The notes under the pieces were generated by a model. It had not been told where the DNA came from and ran no database searches. It was given only the letters and a program-made list of their open reading frames with translations. A DNA stretch of 32,998 bases, from positions 1 to 32,998 of the forward strand of contig LWCA01000302.1 in NCBI GenBank assembly GCA_001642005.1, read 5' to 3'. This DNA comes from Intoshia linei. Taxonomy: Eukaryota > Orthonectida > Rhopaluridae. This document shows positions 9,801 to 18,971 of the stretch, piece by piece. A program made the position numbers and the translations under genes. Within the stretch, counting starts at the first letter, position 1. Each line of letters starts with the position of its first letter.

Positions 9801-11819
9801 AATTTTAAATTCCGATTTTGGCAAATAGTGGAAGCTTCATTGTATATAGTATATTTTACAATGGTAATACATTAGGGCTTTTTTACAAAAATTGATTTTT
9901 GTTGAAAATACCCTATACCACGCTGAAGAGGGTACTTAAAAATCCCTAAAAAATATATTTTTAAAAAAATTAACCGTATAAACATTAAGCGGTTTTCCTT
10001 ATTAAGGTTTTCGCGCGCTTTTTCCCCGTTTTCTTAATTGGCGCCAAGGATTATATTTTAAACATGGATACGATTAATGTACGACCCACTAAGACATATA
10101 CCAAATTTGGAAAGAAAAAATGAAATATTTAACCTCACAGGGCGTTTTTTCCATAAAAAAGGATTTTTATAATATTGGTCAAATATAAAAATTCCAAAAT
10201 TTATAAATACCAAAAATTTATTTTAAATGTGAAAATTTGAGTGTGTCATATGAAATTCACTAAATGTTTAAAAATAAACATCACCTATTTTAATTATTAT
10301 TATTGTATTTTAGTAACTGAATTCCGTGTATTAGTAATTACTATTTTAAAGTTATTAATTGAATTTCGCTTAATGTTTTTTTGAGAATTGAGAATTTTTA
10401 ATAACGGCATATTATTTTTCACATATCAAAGCATACTCTCTGCTCATGTGCTAATTTTTTTTTTTTGAACAGCCCTAATATACATACATTGTATTTGACA
10501 TGTACATAACAATTATACATTAACACTGTCAATATTTTAAATATACCCAATTCCAGTGAGAAATCTTAGAAAAACAAATGTATTATAATCTTTTACAAAA
10601 GCAGCAATTACTGAAAATATCAGACTTGTCGTAATGCTTAACAATAATACATTCTTTCTCCCTTTTCTATCTGATAATGGTGTCCAAAATAATCCTCCCA
10701 ATAGCATTCCAGCAAACCCGGAAACAGCTATTAATATGATATATATAAAATTTATGTAGTATGATTAATACTCATTTACAGGTAAAATTGTATTTATATT
10801 CTAAAAATATAAAAGTCAACGAATATTTTTTATTTGTAGCTATATATTTAAAAAACCAAAATTTAATAATAGTTTTTTCCTGTGATTGTTTTAACATCAA
10901 TTTTTCAAATTATTATAAATTTTATTTAAAAAATGATTTAGAATTTAATTTAAATGTATATTATAATAATTTTAATGTATAATAAGAATTCAAAAATTTG
11001 ATTTAATTTAATTCACTTTACTGGAAAACTTACATTTCAAATTTCTTTATTTTACATTATAGCATACCATAATCATTAATAATACGACAATAATTATTGA
11101 TTATAATCAATAAAAATAAAATAGGATTAAAATGTAATACAAAAGAAATTTATAATGTATGGTTATCAAAATTGATGAAAATCTATAAAATGTACAATGT
11201 GCAAAAAAAATAATACTAATTTTGACATAATTAATTCATAAAAAAGTAAGTTAATTAGATAAGTAAAGTATAAATTAGATGAAACGAAAAATTAAATCCT
11301 CATGGACTACATTAGTATACATTTCATATTTAAATAGAAATCTAATCTAATCTATAAAAATTGACTATAAATATATGTTACATATTTGTCTTACATGTAT
11401 AAAATTAATTAAATGATCTAAATAAATCGATTCAGTAAAAATAAACCCAATCCTCCTTTTACTGATTCAGTCATACAAAGTTCTTGTTCTGCCGAAGGGA
11501 CAATAAATGAAATGAGAAAAATTTCAACACTTTCACTAATTAAAACAAGTCCTATAGCTATAAAAATGAAACAATGCAGTCGTCCAAATCCAATAGCAGA
11601 CAATGCTCGTTCATTGACAGTAGATAGAACTTCATTAAAACTTATTTCATCATTGAATCCATCTGTAGTGAATGGATGCTGATTGTTGGGATTGGCATTT
11701 GGAATAGCTCCATAAGTGTTTTTGTCTGAATTTTTATCTGTAATTGGTTGACCAGCGTATTGTGAGTTTGATGCAACTGTAAGTAGTTGAGTTTCACTAG
11801 AATTTCGTTTTTTAAACAT
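3851..11819 (-). CDS. SV2-like synaptic vesicle transporter (major facilitator superfamily)
   Basis: Membrane transporter of the SV2 family. Exons on the minus strand: 11447-11819, 10547-10727, 9234-9385, 8635-8777, 8046-8126, 7897-7995, 5758-5846, 5144-5347, 4146-5108, 3851-4031. Every boundary is GT-AG; the total is 2466 nt, giving 821 residues, in frame throughout. Residues 59-110 hold the family's FNEVLSTV...GFGRLH start and first membrane segment. Exon 2 carries the transporter loop WTPLSDRKGRK and exon 4 has SWRIF and PESPR. Exons 7-8 join as STCFGYYGMNIWFPEW, the SV2 hallmark before the luminal loop. That loop (about 388-660) is expanded and N-rich with many N-x-S/T sites; its start resembles the SV2 pentapeptide-type repeat (CTFLGCNFENIT). 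The last membrane segments (about 662-810) include NTIDLVTVETFPTNLR. Exon 6 is the least certain: it is supported by phase and splice sites but not by similarity. The substrate is unknown. Long introns are full of small transposons. Confidence 0.87.
5109..5143 (-). other. 35-nt intron in the SV2-like gene
   Basis: GTACAT...TTTAG on the minus strand between exons 8 and 9. Removing it joins HILFER to CTFLGCNFEN and keeps the luminal repeat in frame; read through, the frame stops after RYMKN. Confidence 0.75.
5870..5912 (+). repeat. Solo 3' end of repeat family A
   Basis: ATTCGCGTAGAATATTATAT followed by AAGTTAGGA matches the last ~35 bases of family A copies 1 and 4. The upstream body is absent. 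It lies in the large intron before exon 7 of the SV2-like gene. Confidence 0.5.
5913..7093. other. Intron sequence of the SV2-like gene with degenerate hAT ends
   Basis: Part of the 2.05-kb intron between exons 6 and 7. Fragments ending GGAACCACT (near 6602 and 6930) look like eroded hAT termini (reverse complement AGTGGTTCC). No coding exon was found here on the minus strand. Confidence 0.45.
7094..7796 (+). mobile_element. Non-autonomous hAT-like element, ~700 bp
   Basis: The left end CAGGCATTCTCAACCATTTT is followed by TGTAGACCCC. The right end, read in reverse complement, is CCACTTATTCTCAATGGGGT followed by a GTGGAC block. The ends are imperfect inverted repeats of the hAT 'CAGxxxTTCTCAACC...GACCCC' type. 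Flanks TTTTAATT and TTTAATAT resemble a mutated 8-bp target duplication. No transposase frame is present. Confidence 0.6.
8190..8601 (+). mobile_element. Degenerate hAT-like element in an SV2-like intron
   Basis: The right end GTTGGGAACCACTAAT (reverse complement ATTAGTGGTTCCCAAC) pairs weakly with ATTAGAGTGATTGTAAAA at the left. The element nearly fills the intron between exons 4 and 5. The left boundary is tentative. Confidence 0.4.
9430..9842 (+). mobile_element. Inverted-repeat element (MITE), ~410 bp
   Basis: The left end contains CAATG and ATCCACTATTCGCCAA. The right end in reverse complement reads CAATGAAGCTTCCACTATTTGCCAA in two pieces. A second fragment of the family lies at 21741-21780. 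It sits in the intron between exons 2 and 3 of the SV2-like gene and has no coding capacity. Confidence 0.5.
9872..10479 (+). mobile_element. Inverted-repeat element (MITE), ~610 bp
   Basis: The left end TTAGGGCTTTTTTACAAAAA and the right end, in reverse complement TTAGGGCTGTTCAAAAAAAA, are near-matching inverted termini. There is no transposase frame. The class is not assigned. Confidence 0.45.
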
Positions 11820-12029
11820 TTTTTACGCTATTCCAATTTTACTCAAATATATGAAATTACGCAAATTTTTATATTTGAAATTTTATTATATTAGTATTAT
11901 ATTGATTCCAATCAAATCGATTTTATATTTTCCATTGGTAATAATCGCTACATTTCTACATAAATGTCAGTGTAGTTGTATATGCGTTTGTATTATTTAA
12001 ATATTATTAATCAAATTCATTGCGTATAC

Positions 12030-12051
12030 TTATTATTATTATTATTATTAT
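12030..12051 (+). repeat. (TTA)n microsatellite
   Basis: About seven uninterrupted TTA/ATT units. Confidence 0.9.
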
Positions 12052-12198
12052 CTATATTGTTTCATCACAAATCGTGACATTGTATTTTAAAGTTAAAATT
12101 TGAATCTATTTGGAGGATTAAGATGTATATCTACATCTATATATGTATGTTGTTAAACAACGTTATTGATTAAAAAATTTTTTAATGTACTTGTAATA

Positions 12199-12256
12199 TT
12201 TTGACTGTTATGTATTTCGTTCTAACATCAGCTAATTCAACCAAGGGTCGACTTTT
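12199..12256 (+). repeat. Repeat family A, 5'-end-like fragment
   Basis: TTTTGACTGTTATGTATTTC then CATCAGCTAATTCAACCAAG, similar to the openings at 12459, 15064 and 31256. No family A body follows. Confidence 0.45.
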
Positions 12257-12386
12257 TAATTTATTAAACAATGAAATTATACCTATAACTCTAGAACATT
12301 GTCATAAAAAACATGAATCCCAGAAAATATAAAATTTTAAATACCTGTAGTACATATGTTTCTTATATGATTCATTTCGGATGAAA

Positions 12387-12450
12387 GAGTGGCTCCCAAA
12401 CTTATTTCATCATGAAACGCTCATTTCAAATCAAATTAAATATATATAGA
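12387..12450 (+). mobile_element. hAT-like terminus
   Basis: GAGTGGCTCCCAAACTTATT followed by TCAAATCAAATTAAAT. The same order recurs at 31401-31465 (CAGTGGTTCCCAAACT...TTCAAATTAAATTAGAT), so both come from one family. Confidence 0.45.
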
Positions 12451-12458
12451 CTACTAGC

Positions 12459-12780
12459 TTGGCTGTTATGTACTTCGTACAACCAGCATACTAGCACTGA
12501 CTATGGCGAATAATACTAATAATACTAATACTGCTTTTTTGACTGTTAAGGCGTAACTTATTCAGATTTAAATTTTATGTGTATGTCAACAGGATAATAC
12601 TGTACCACCTGTAATTTTTTTTAAATTCTAGGGATGTTTTCATTAAAAAAAAGGGTAATGTAGGGTTTTGGCCCTGAAGATATATTTTTGTTTAAATTTA
12701 TGATAATATTTATGATTTTAAAATCCGTATCAGAGTGTATATTTTTTTAAGTTTTTGAACTCGTTTGATTTTCAAAAAAT
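12459..12780 (+). repeat. Repeat family A, copy 2 (5' portion)
   Basis: Opens with GGCTGTTATGTACTTCGTAC and continues through GGCGTAACTTATTCAGATT, ATTCTAGGGATGTTTTCATT and CTCGTTTGATTTTCAAAAAA, then breaks off at the Tc3-like relic. It is the only copy in which the GTTATGTACTTCGTAC opening and the family A body are contiguous, suggesting the opening is the family's true 5' end. Confidence 0.65.
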
Positions 12781-12789
12781 ATTGATGTA

Positions 12790-13640
12790 GAATAAAATAT
12801 AGATATATGATTTTCTATTGGATTTAGATTCAGTGAGCATAGTGGCCACGAAAGAGCATTAACATTTTTACGATTAAACCATTATTTAATCATTTTAGAC
12901 GAGTGTATATGTGGATTGACATGTTGGAATATTTTAAGATTAGTTTTGCAAGGAATTGAGTATTGATTTAGTATTTTTATATATTTTTCAGAGTTTAATT
13001 TTTCATTTGTAGAACACAATTTAGTTATATTTTTTTTTCGAAAATCCTACCAAACCATTATACTGTTTCATCTAGATTGTCGTCTAAACTTGGATAAGTA
13101 ATATTTCCTTATATTGTAGAAATAGTATGAATAACTATCAGGTCCATCTAGGTTTAATAATTTTTCATCGGAAAAGCGCATTTTATCACAATTAGACCAC
13201 ATGTATGTACGACCAAAAATTGACCTTTTTACTACTATTATTATATATAGAGTTTTATTAGGTTTTCATTTTTTATCATAACTCTTCTTTAAATATTCGG
13301 TAGAGAAACATAATTATTTGTGTATTATCCGCTTAGAAACTTAATTGAAAGAACATAAAATTTTATTAACTATCAGAAATACAGAAATTTAATGCCTCTC
13401 TTAATAAAAGTCTTCTTGCAGATGGATTTAACTTCTTTGGGTGTCCAATTTTACTATTTTATTTTTTTGATAAATGATTCTTAAGATAGTTTTGCATACA
13501 CTTTCGACTTTTTTCTAATCTTATTTTAATTTTTAACTGAATATGCTCTTCATTGAAGATAATATCTATTAAATACTTTTCGCGTTCATTGAAATATTTT
13601 TCTTTATACCTCTTTATCAAAATTTCTATAATCTGCATTT
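12790..13640 (-). pseudogene. Tc3-like transposase relic
   Basis: Read on the minus strand, with many stops and frameshifts, the blocks in order are: a lysine-rich N-terminal part; KIGHPKKLNPSARRLLLREA (the usual linker after the DNA-binding domain); WSNCDKMRFSDEKLLNLDGP (the first catalytic SDE block); SRRQS-like basic block and a decayed MVWG; then ALSWPLCSLNLNPIENH, the last catalytic block (usually D-LNPIEN; here N replaces the aspartate). This is the canonical order of Tc3/Tc1 transposases. Terminal repeats were not delimited. Confidence 0.8.
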
Positions 13641-15473
13641 ATTTATAAAATAAATATTTTTTTCAATTAAAAATTTAGTTTCAGTGTTGTTTAAAATTTT
13701 AAATGTAATTTATGCATTTTATGAGCTAATTAGATATGAATACTTGCAATTTCACATTACCCCTGGGATCCCATGTTTTAAATATATTAAAAACAATTGT
13801 AAATCATAAATTAACTTATTAATATATAAAAATATATTAATAAAGTTAACTCTACCTTAATATTCTATTAACTATCATATTGTCAAATTTACTGAAAATA
13901 TTAAATATCCAATAACGTTAGTAAATTTTATTTGCATATATTGTTAATAGGTAAGGTTTTTTGTATTTTAAAAGTTAGGAAAAACTTGCTTAAGTAAGTA
14001 TTAAATTATGACTTATAAGTTATAACAATGTTTAATGATTGTATTTAAATGTCAAGTGCTGCGATAAAAATAGATAAATTTCTATAATTTCCTTTAACCA
14101 TTAAAGGAAACAGAAACTAATCAATTAACTGAAAACAGATTCCACTGCTACCATTCTACATAGTAATGTAGATCTTTAATATACAAATAATGAAAAAAAA
14201 TTACTTTATAAGTTTTTTTTTTATATTTCAAAATGATCTTTGCGGAAAAAATTGTAAATGATAATGATTTGTTATTTTATACTTATAATCAACAAACAAA
14301 GTATAGTTAAGATCTAAAATTTCTTAGGCCTAGAAGAGATGACGTCAAAAATTGTTGATCATGTCATTAACTAATTAGATCATTATAATTATACCGATGA
14401 TACATTTTAGATGTTTGTATTTACAAGTTAGAATTCTGTATTGTTTGACTAGTATAATAATAATAAATAATGTCAAAATAATGCTATAATTTTTTCTAAA
14501 TTGTCTATCATGTTAATTTATAATTTAACAATAGATCTTTCACTAACAAAATAATTAAAAATATATTTTTCGATTAGAATCAACAATTTTTCATCTTCAA
14601 AAAATTTGAAAAATAATGATTGTGGTGTCGACAGCAGTAGCTGATCTAGATAGGTGCAAGGGAGCGCCTCGATAAATATTGCAATTTATTACCGGTTCGC
14701 TGTGAAAAAAGTCGAAACCCCTGCATTATACCAACTTGACATCAAATTAAAAAATAAAAACGATGGTAACAACAATTAAAATAAATTAAATATTTAAGTT
14801 TTAAAAATTATATTTACAATAACTTATTTGTTTGGGGTGGCCGGACTTTTTCAAAATGTACGCTTAAAAAACTATACCACGACTCTTAAGTGTATATTTC
14901 TCACCTTGTAGTACACTGTATTTTTGATTTAAAAAAAAAAGTTAACACCCTAATGGTGGTACTATGGGGAAAATTTTATATTAACTTAGTAAGTATTATA
15001 AGTGTTAGACATCACTTACAGTAAAGATAAAGTTTGTAGTAAAGTGTAGCTTGAATCAAACTTATTGACTGTTATGTACTTTGTACAAACAGCAGCTAGG
15101 TCTGACTTTTCCTGTTTATCATAGACTCACCATTATTCAAATGACAATGAAATTAAAAAACGAATTTAAAAAATAAAATGTTAATATAAGACATTTTTGC
15201 AATTTTTATAAATCAAAATAAAACATAAAATTGTAAAATTTGGTTACAATACTCTGATAATATAGTACTTTTAAATTGAGAATTTGAAATCCTAATTTTA
15301 AACAATGATAAAAACTTGCTCATAATAATACAAAACTAAGCTGGAAAAAAGATAACCACGTCCCAACATGAATGATAATACATATACAAATTTTGTAACG
15401 TAAATAAACTTGATTTTACATTGGACAGTAAATTCGTACAAGGATTTTACATTTGATAAATTATTACAACCTA
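13641..15473. other. Intergenic region upstream of EF-Tu
   Basis: No host gene recognised. It contains a family A opening (15064-15120) and a GC-richer patch at 14620-14723 ending GTCGAAACCCCTG, which resembles a decayed hAT end. The EF-Tu promoter should lie near its right end, but no clear core motif is visible. Confidence 0.5.
15064..15120 (+). repeat. Repeat family A, 5'-end-like fragment
   Basis: TTGACTGTTATGTACTTTGT then ACAAACAGCAGCTAGGTCTG, matching the opening of copy 2 at 12459. The family A body does not follow. Confidence 0.5.
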
Positions 15474-18400
15474 ATGTTGGCACTTCGAGTCTTGAATGTG
15501 AATAATATTATTAAAATGGTATTCTAAATGAAACAATATTCAAATACACTTTAGCAATCATTGCGTACGTTTGGAATAAGTATAAACAAGTGTGCAATTC
15601 CAACTGGAACTGGAATGACTAAAACATTTAATAGAGACCGACCACACATGAATATTGGTACAATTGGACATGTTGATCATGGTAAAACAACCTTGACTGC
15701 AGCTATTACAAAAGGTTAACGTTGATGAATAAAAATTGATTGAGTCATTAGTACTGGCAAAAGAAGAAAAAAAAATTAACAAATTTGTAGCATATAATAA
15801 AATTGATAAAAGCCCTGAAGAACAACGACGTGGAATTACAATTAATCACACATCCATTGAATATAATACACCAAATCGTCACTATAGCCATATTGATTGT
15901 CCCGGGCATGCTGACTATATAAAGGTTTTTCGATTTTTATGGTAATATGTATAATTAGAATATGATTACTGGGGCTAATCAAATGGATGCCGCCATTTTG
16001 GTTGTCGCTGCCACTGACGGAACTATGCCTCAAACAAGAGAACATTTGCTTTTAGCGAAACAGGTATTTAGAAACTTTCTATTTTATTCAAATTTCAACC
16101 CTCAAATAGTAATGAACATTTTCCGCTATTTTATACCCATTTAATCATTGTATGAAACTTAATTAAAGCTTATTCTAGAGTAAAATGGAAAAATAATTAG
16201 TTTTCCTTTAGTTTCGCTTCCAAATAATTAGGAAATAAAAGGTTTTGTAATATAAAGTTTCTCATAAATTTTGTATATTACGTCGACCCTATGTTTTACT
16301 TTATTTAAATAACTACCCGTCTTAGAATTTTATAAAGTCCACATTTCAATTACAGTTTTTTCAACCTACCAAACTCACATCTACGTGTCAAAAACCCCAA
16401 TTGTTCTTTTTTTTGAAAATCAAACGAGTTGGAAAATTTAAAAAACGCTGATACGGATTTTAAAATCTTAAACATCATTAATTTAAATTTAAAAAAATGA
16501 TATCTTCAGGGCCAAAACCACAAATTACCCTTCTTTTTTTAATGAAAACAGCCTTAGAATTTAAAAAAATTTACAGGTGGTATAGTTGTATCCTGTTAAA
16601 ACACACAAAAAATTTCAATCCGAATAAGTGACGACTTCACGGTCAAAAAAGCATTTAATTCATATATTTTTTTCTGAAATATTTTATTAAAACAAAAAAT
16701 GTGAATAATTTACACGTCCGAAAATTAAAAAAAAGAAGATTATTATGATAGAGCTTATTCCAGTTGATATAAATACAATTTTCGAACAAAATATTTGAAC
16801 CACTGATTCGACAAATTTAAAAATATTTTTGGGATGAAAGAATTTAGTAGCAAAATTTAGTATAATTTAAATAAAATTGTATTACCAATTTCGATATCAT
16901 AAGTTATAATTCATAACTGCCAAATCCATTCCTGTGCAGAGGTTGTTAGGGCCACATGACATGACACATCGTTTTGAAATAATGTTAGAGGACTATTTTT
17001 TGGTAGAGAGATTCACCTCTGCGAATGATAATCAGATTAAAACTGGACCATACAAGTTTATTGTGTTGAAAACACTGGTTTACAACAGTTTCGCTTTCAT
17101 TTTTGGAAAATTAACTTATAATTTTAATTAATAATGAAAAATAGTTGAGTAAAAATTTTCAATATATATGAGTATTTCCCAGTGTGGGTAATGTTGCCCA
17201 AGGCGCACCTTAAAACATTTTCATTTTGGTATCATTACAAAATTTAATCTGAATTTATATTTTTTGAATTAAAAATTGTCCATCATAATTTATTAATATT
17301 TTAATACAAGGGTTTCCATACTTTTTTCACGATGGACCGGTAATAACTAAAAAATTTATCGCGGACCACTAAAGCGATGTTACTAGGCAACGTTAAAACA
17401 ATGTTGATAAAAAGCGTAATAAATTGACTTCTAATTAATAAATTAAGTTTTTCAAAAGTATTTCGCGAACCAGAACTGGTCCACGACCGGCAATTGGGAA
17501 ACGCTGATTTAATACTTACGATTTCAGTAATATTGTTTTAAATGATAGTTATCAAGGTTTGGATTCAGAAACTGTTAATTACTGGTTAACCTTTATCAAT
17601 TTATAAGATCTACTTAGTTTTTTATTATTAACATTGTTGAATGTAGACCGACCAAAGAAACTACCATAGAGCCTTATATACCATGTATATATTAATAATT
17701 TTAGATTGGAATCAAGAAACTCGTGGTTTACTTGAATAAAGCCGATGCAGCTGATGAAGAAATGATTGAATTGGTCGAAATGGAGATTCGCGATTTACTC
17801 AATGAATTTGGATACGCTGGAGATGAAACTCCAGTCGTAATTGGATCAGCGTTGTATGTTTTGGAGGTATTAAAATAAAAATATGCTGATATTTAAATGT
17901 ATATTAGGGAAAGGATCCAAAAATCGGTATTGATTCCATCAAAAAATTGGTAAAGGCTCTCGATGAATATCTAGAACTACCAGAACGACAATTGGATAAA
18001 CCTCTTTTGTTTCCCATTGAGAAAGTACATTCAATTACAGGACGTGGAACTGTAGCTGTCGGGAACATACTGAGAGGTGAATTGAGCAAAGGCATGGAAG
18101 TCGAAATTTTGGGACATGGCAACAAACGAAAAACTGTAGTAACAAGTATTGAAATGTTTCACAAAACCTTGGACAAAGCGCAAGCGGGTGATACACTGGG
18201 ATGTCTATTGCGCGGAGTCAAAAGAGACGAAATCCAAAGAGGAGACGTTATAATTAAACCCGGAACTTTGTCGAATGCAAATGCATTTGAAGGATCACTG
18301 TACATTTTAACAGAAGAAGAAGGCGGAAGAAAAGACCCAGCAATAACTAAAGCAGTATATCAAATGTACTTTAATACAGTAACATCCGCTTTTACATTTA

Positions 18401-18651
18401 TGACTGATGAAAACAAGGTTATCATGCAAGGTGAACATTTAACCACACAATTTTTACTTTTAAAGTCCTACGGATTAGAAGTTGGTACCAGATTTACTGT
18501 CAGGGATGGAAGCAAAACTATTGGATATGGATTGATTAGTAAAATTTTGAAACAAGTCGATTCTGAACATTTTATGGAAAAGAGGAAAATTGAAAAAAAA
18601 TTAATCAAGCGTAAACAAAAAGCTGAAGCTAAGGCTGCAGGATTAATATAA
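15474..18651 (+). CDS. TUFM: Mitochondrial translation elongation factor Tu
   Basis: GTPase that delivers aminoacyl-tRNA to the mitochondrial ribosome. Exons: 15474-15518, 15555-15714, 15752-15924, 15959-16063, 17705-17866, 17908-18651; all introns GT-AG; 1389 nt, 462 residues. The start ATG at 15474 gives [15 protein letters not shown], basic and free of acidic residues, as expected for a mitochondrial targeting peptide; joining to exon 2 keeps the frame. GTPase motifs are complete: GHVDHGKTT (G1), RRGITI (G2), DCPGHADYI (G3), NKAD (G4) and GSAL (G5). Domain 2 follows ([33 protein letters not shown]). Domain 3 is divergent: the usual FxxNYxPQ region reads [15 protein letters not shown], although [18 protein letters not shown] is kept. 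The tail is lysine-rich. It may be the more divergent second mitochondrial EF-Tu that some animals carry. Four of its five introns are 34-41 nt; the fourth (1641 nt) holds transposons. Confidence 0.94.
15519..15554 (+). other. 36-nt intron 1 of EF-Tu
   Basis: GTATTC...CTTTAG. Splits the targeting peptide after residue 15. Removal preserves frame; the read-through frame stops at TAA within three codons. Confidence 0.75.
15715..15751 (+). other. 37-nt intron 2 of EF-Tu
   Basis: GTTAAC...CATTAG. Removal restores the conserved [13 protein letters not shown] read; without splicing the frame stops immediately. Confidence 0.85.
15925..15958 (+). other. 34-nt intron 3 of EF-Tu
   Basis: GTTTTT...AATTAG. 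Removal joins the conserved CPGHADYIK to [10 protein letters not shown] exactly; the length is not a multiple of three. Confidence 0.88.
16290..16735 (-). repeat. Repeat family A, copy 3, in EF-Tu intron 4
   Basis: Reverse complement of the family A body. It contains the reverse of TTCTAAGACGGGTAG, ACTGTAATTGAAATGTGG, AACTCGTTTGATTTTCAAAA, GGTTTTGGCCCTGAAGATAT and GACCGTGAAGTCGTCACTTA. The terminal ~50 bases seen in copies 1 and 4 are missing or diverged. Confidence 0.75.
16934..17131 (+). other. Unidentified protein-like frame inside EF-Tu intron 4
   Basis: A 65-codon frame whose first ~45 residues look protein-like rather than AT-noise: [18 protein letters not shown], then a mixed-composition stretch to KTGPYKF. 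Local base composition is less AT-biased than the flanks, and a possible splice acceptor (CCTGTGCAG) precedes it. I do not recognise the family. It could be a retained exon of a degenerated gene or part of an unknown transposon. Confidence 0.3.
17308..17507 (+). mobile_element. 200-bp hAT-type MITE with intact target duplication
   Basis: Flanked by perfect TTTAATAC direct repeats (17300-17307 and 17508-17515). The ends are imperfect inverted repeats: AAGGGTTTCCATAC against TCAGCGTTTCCCAATTG, with GGACCGG inside both. An 8-bp duplication with CAGxGTTTCC-type ends is the hAT signature. If the element is taken to start one base earlier at CAAGGG, the duplications match at 7 of 8. It lies within EF-Tu intron 4. 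Confidence 0.8.
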
Positions 18652-18971
18652 TTGATTTGTTAATAAAATATTTGATACTTTTATTTATTAATCAGTTGTA
18701 TTGTAAAGATTAAATAATTTATACATGGTGATCATTAGTATCAATCGATTCTATGAGTTTCAAATAAAATTAACATTATTTAGCGATTAATTTATCAGTT
18801 TACGAAAGTATCTATGCAATCTCATATTAATACCGGATAAACAAATAATTTGTTAAGTAATGTGCAGCCATGTATACTACTGCTTACCAATTGATAAATA
18901 CAATTGTATAATGTTTTAGAGATATAAATACTTTTATAAATTCCAGACTTTGTAACTTGACACTTTTTAAA
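18652..18971 (+). other. 320-bp spacer between EF-Tu and lysyl hydroxylase
   Basis: Must contain the EF-Tu 3' end and the lysyl hydroxylase promoter. No distinctive promoter element is visible. Same-strand genes this close might share transcriptional read-through, but nothing shows it. Confidence 0.5.
18662..18667 (+). promoter_or_regulatory. Candidate polyadenylation signal of EF-Tu
   Basis: AATAAA 10 nt after the TAA stop. Position is right, but the motif is common here by chance. Confidence 0.45.

Larger units (their letters stand above)
11820..12458. other. Intergenic region upstream of the SV2-like gene
   Basis: This should hold the SV2-like promoter and 5' untranslated region, but no distinctive motif stands out. 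It includes a TTA microsatellite, a repeat A 5'-end fragment and a hAT-like terminus (separate entries). Confidence 0.5.

Noticed and set aside
15558-15782. 74-codon minus-strand frame
   Set aside because: Antisense to EF-Tu exons 2-3, whose GTPase motifs are unmistakable.
17904-18125. 73-codon minus-strand frame
   Set aside because: Antisense to EF-Tu exon 6.
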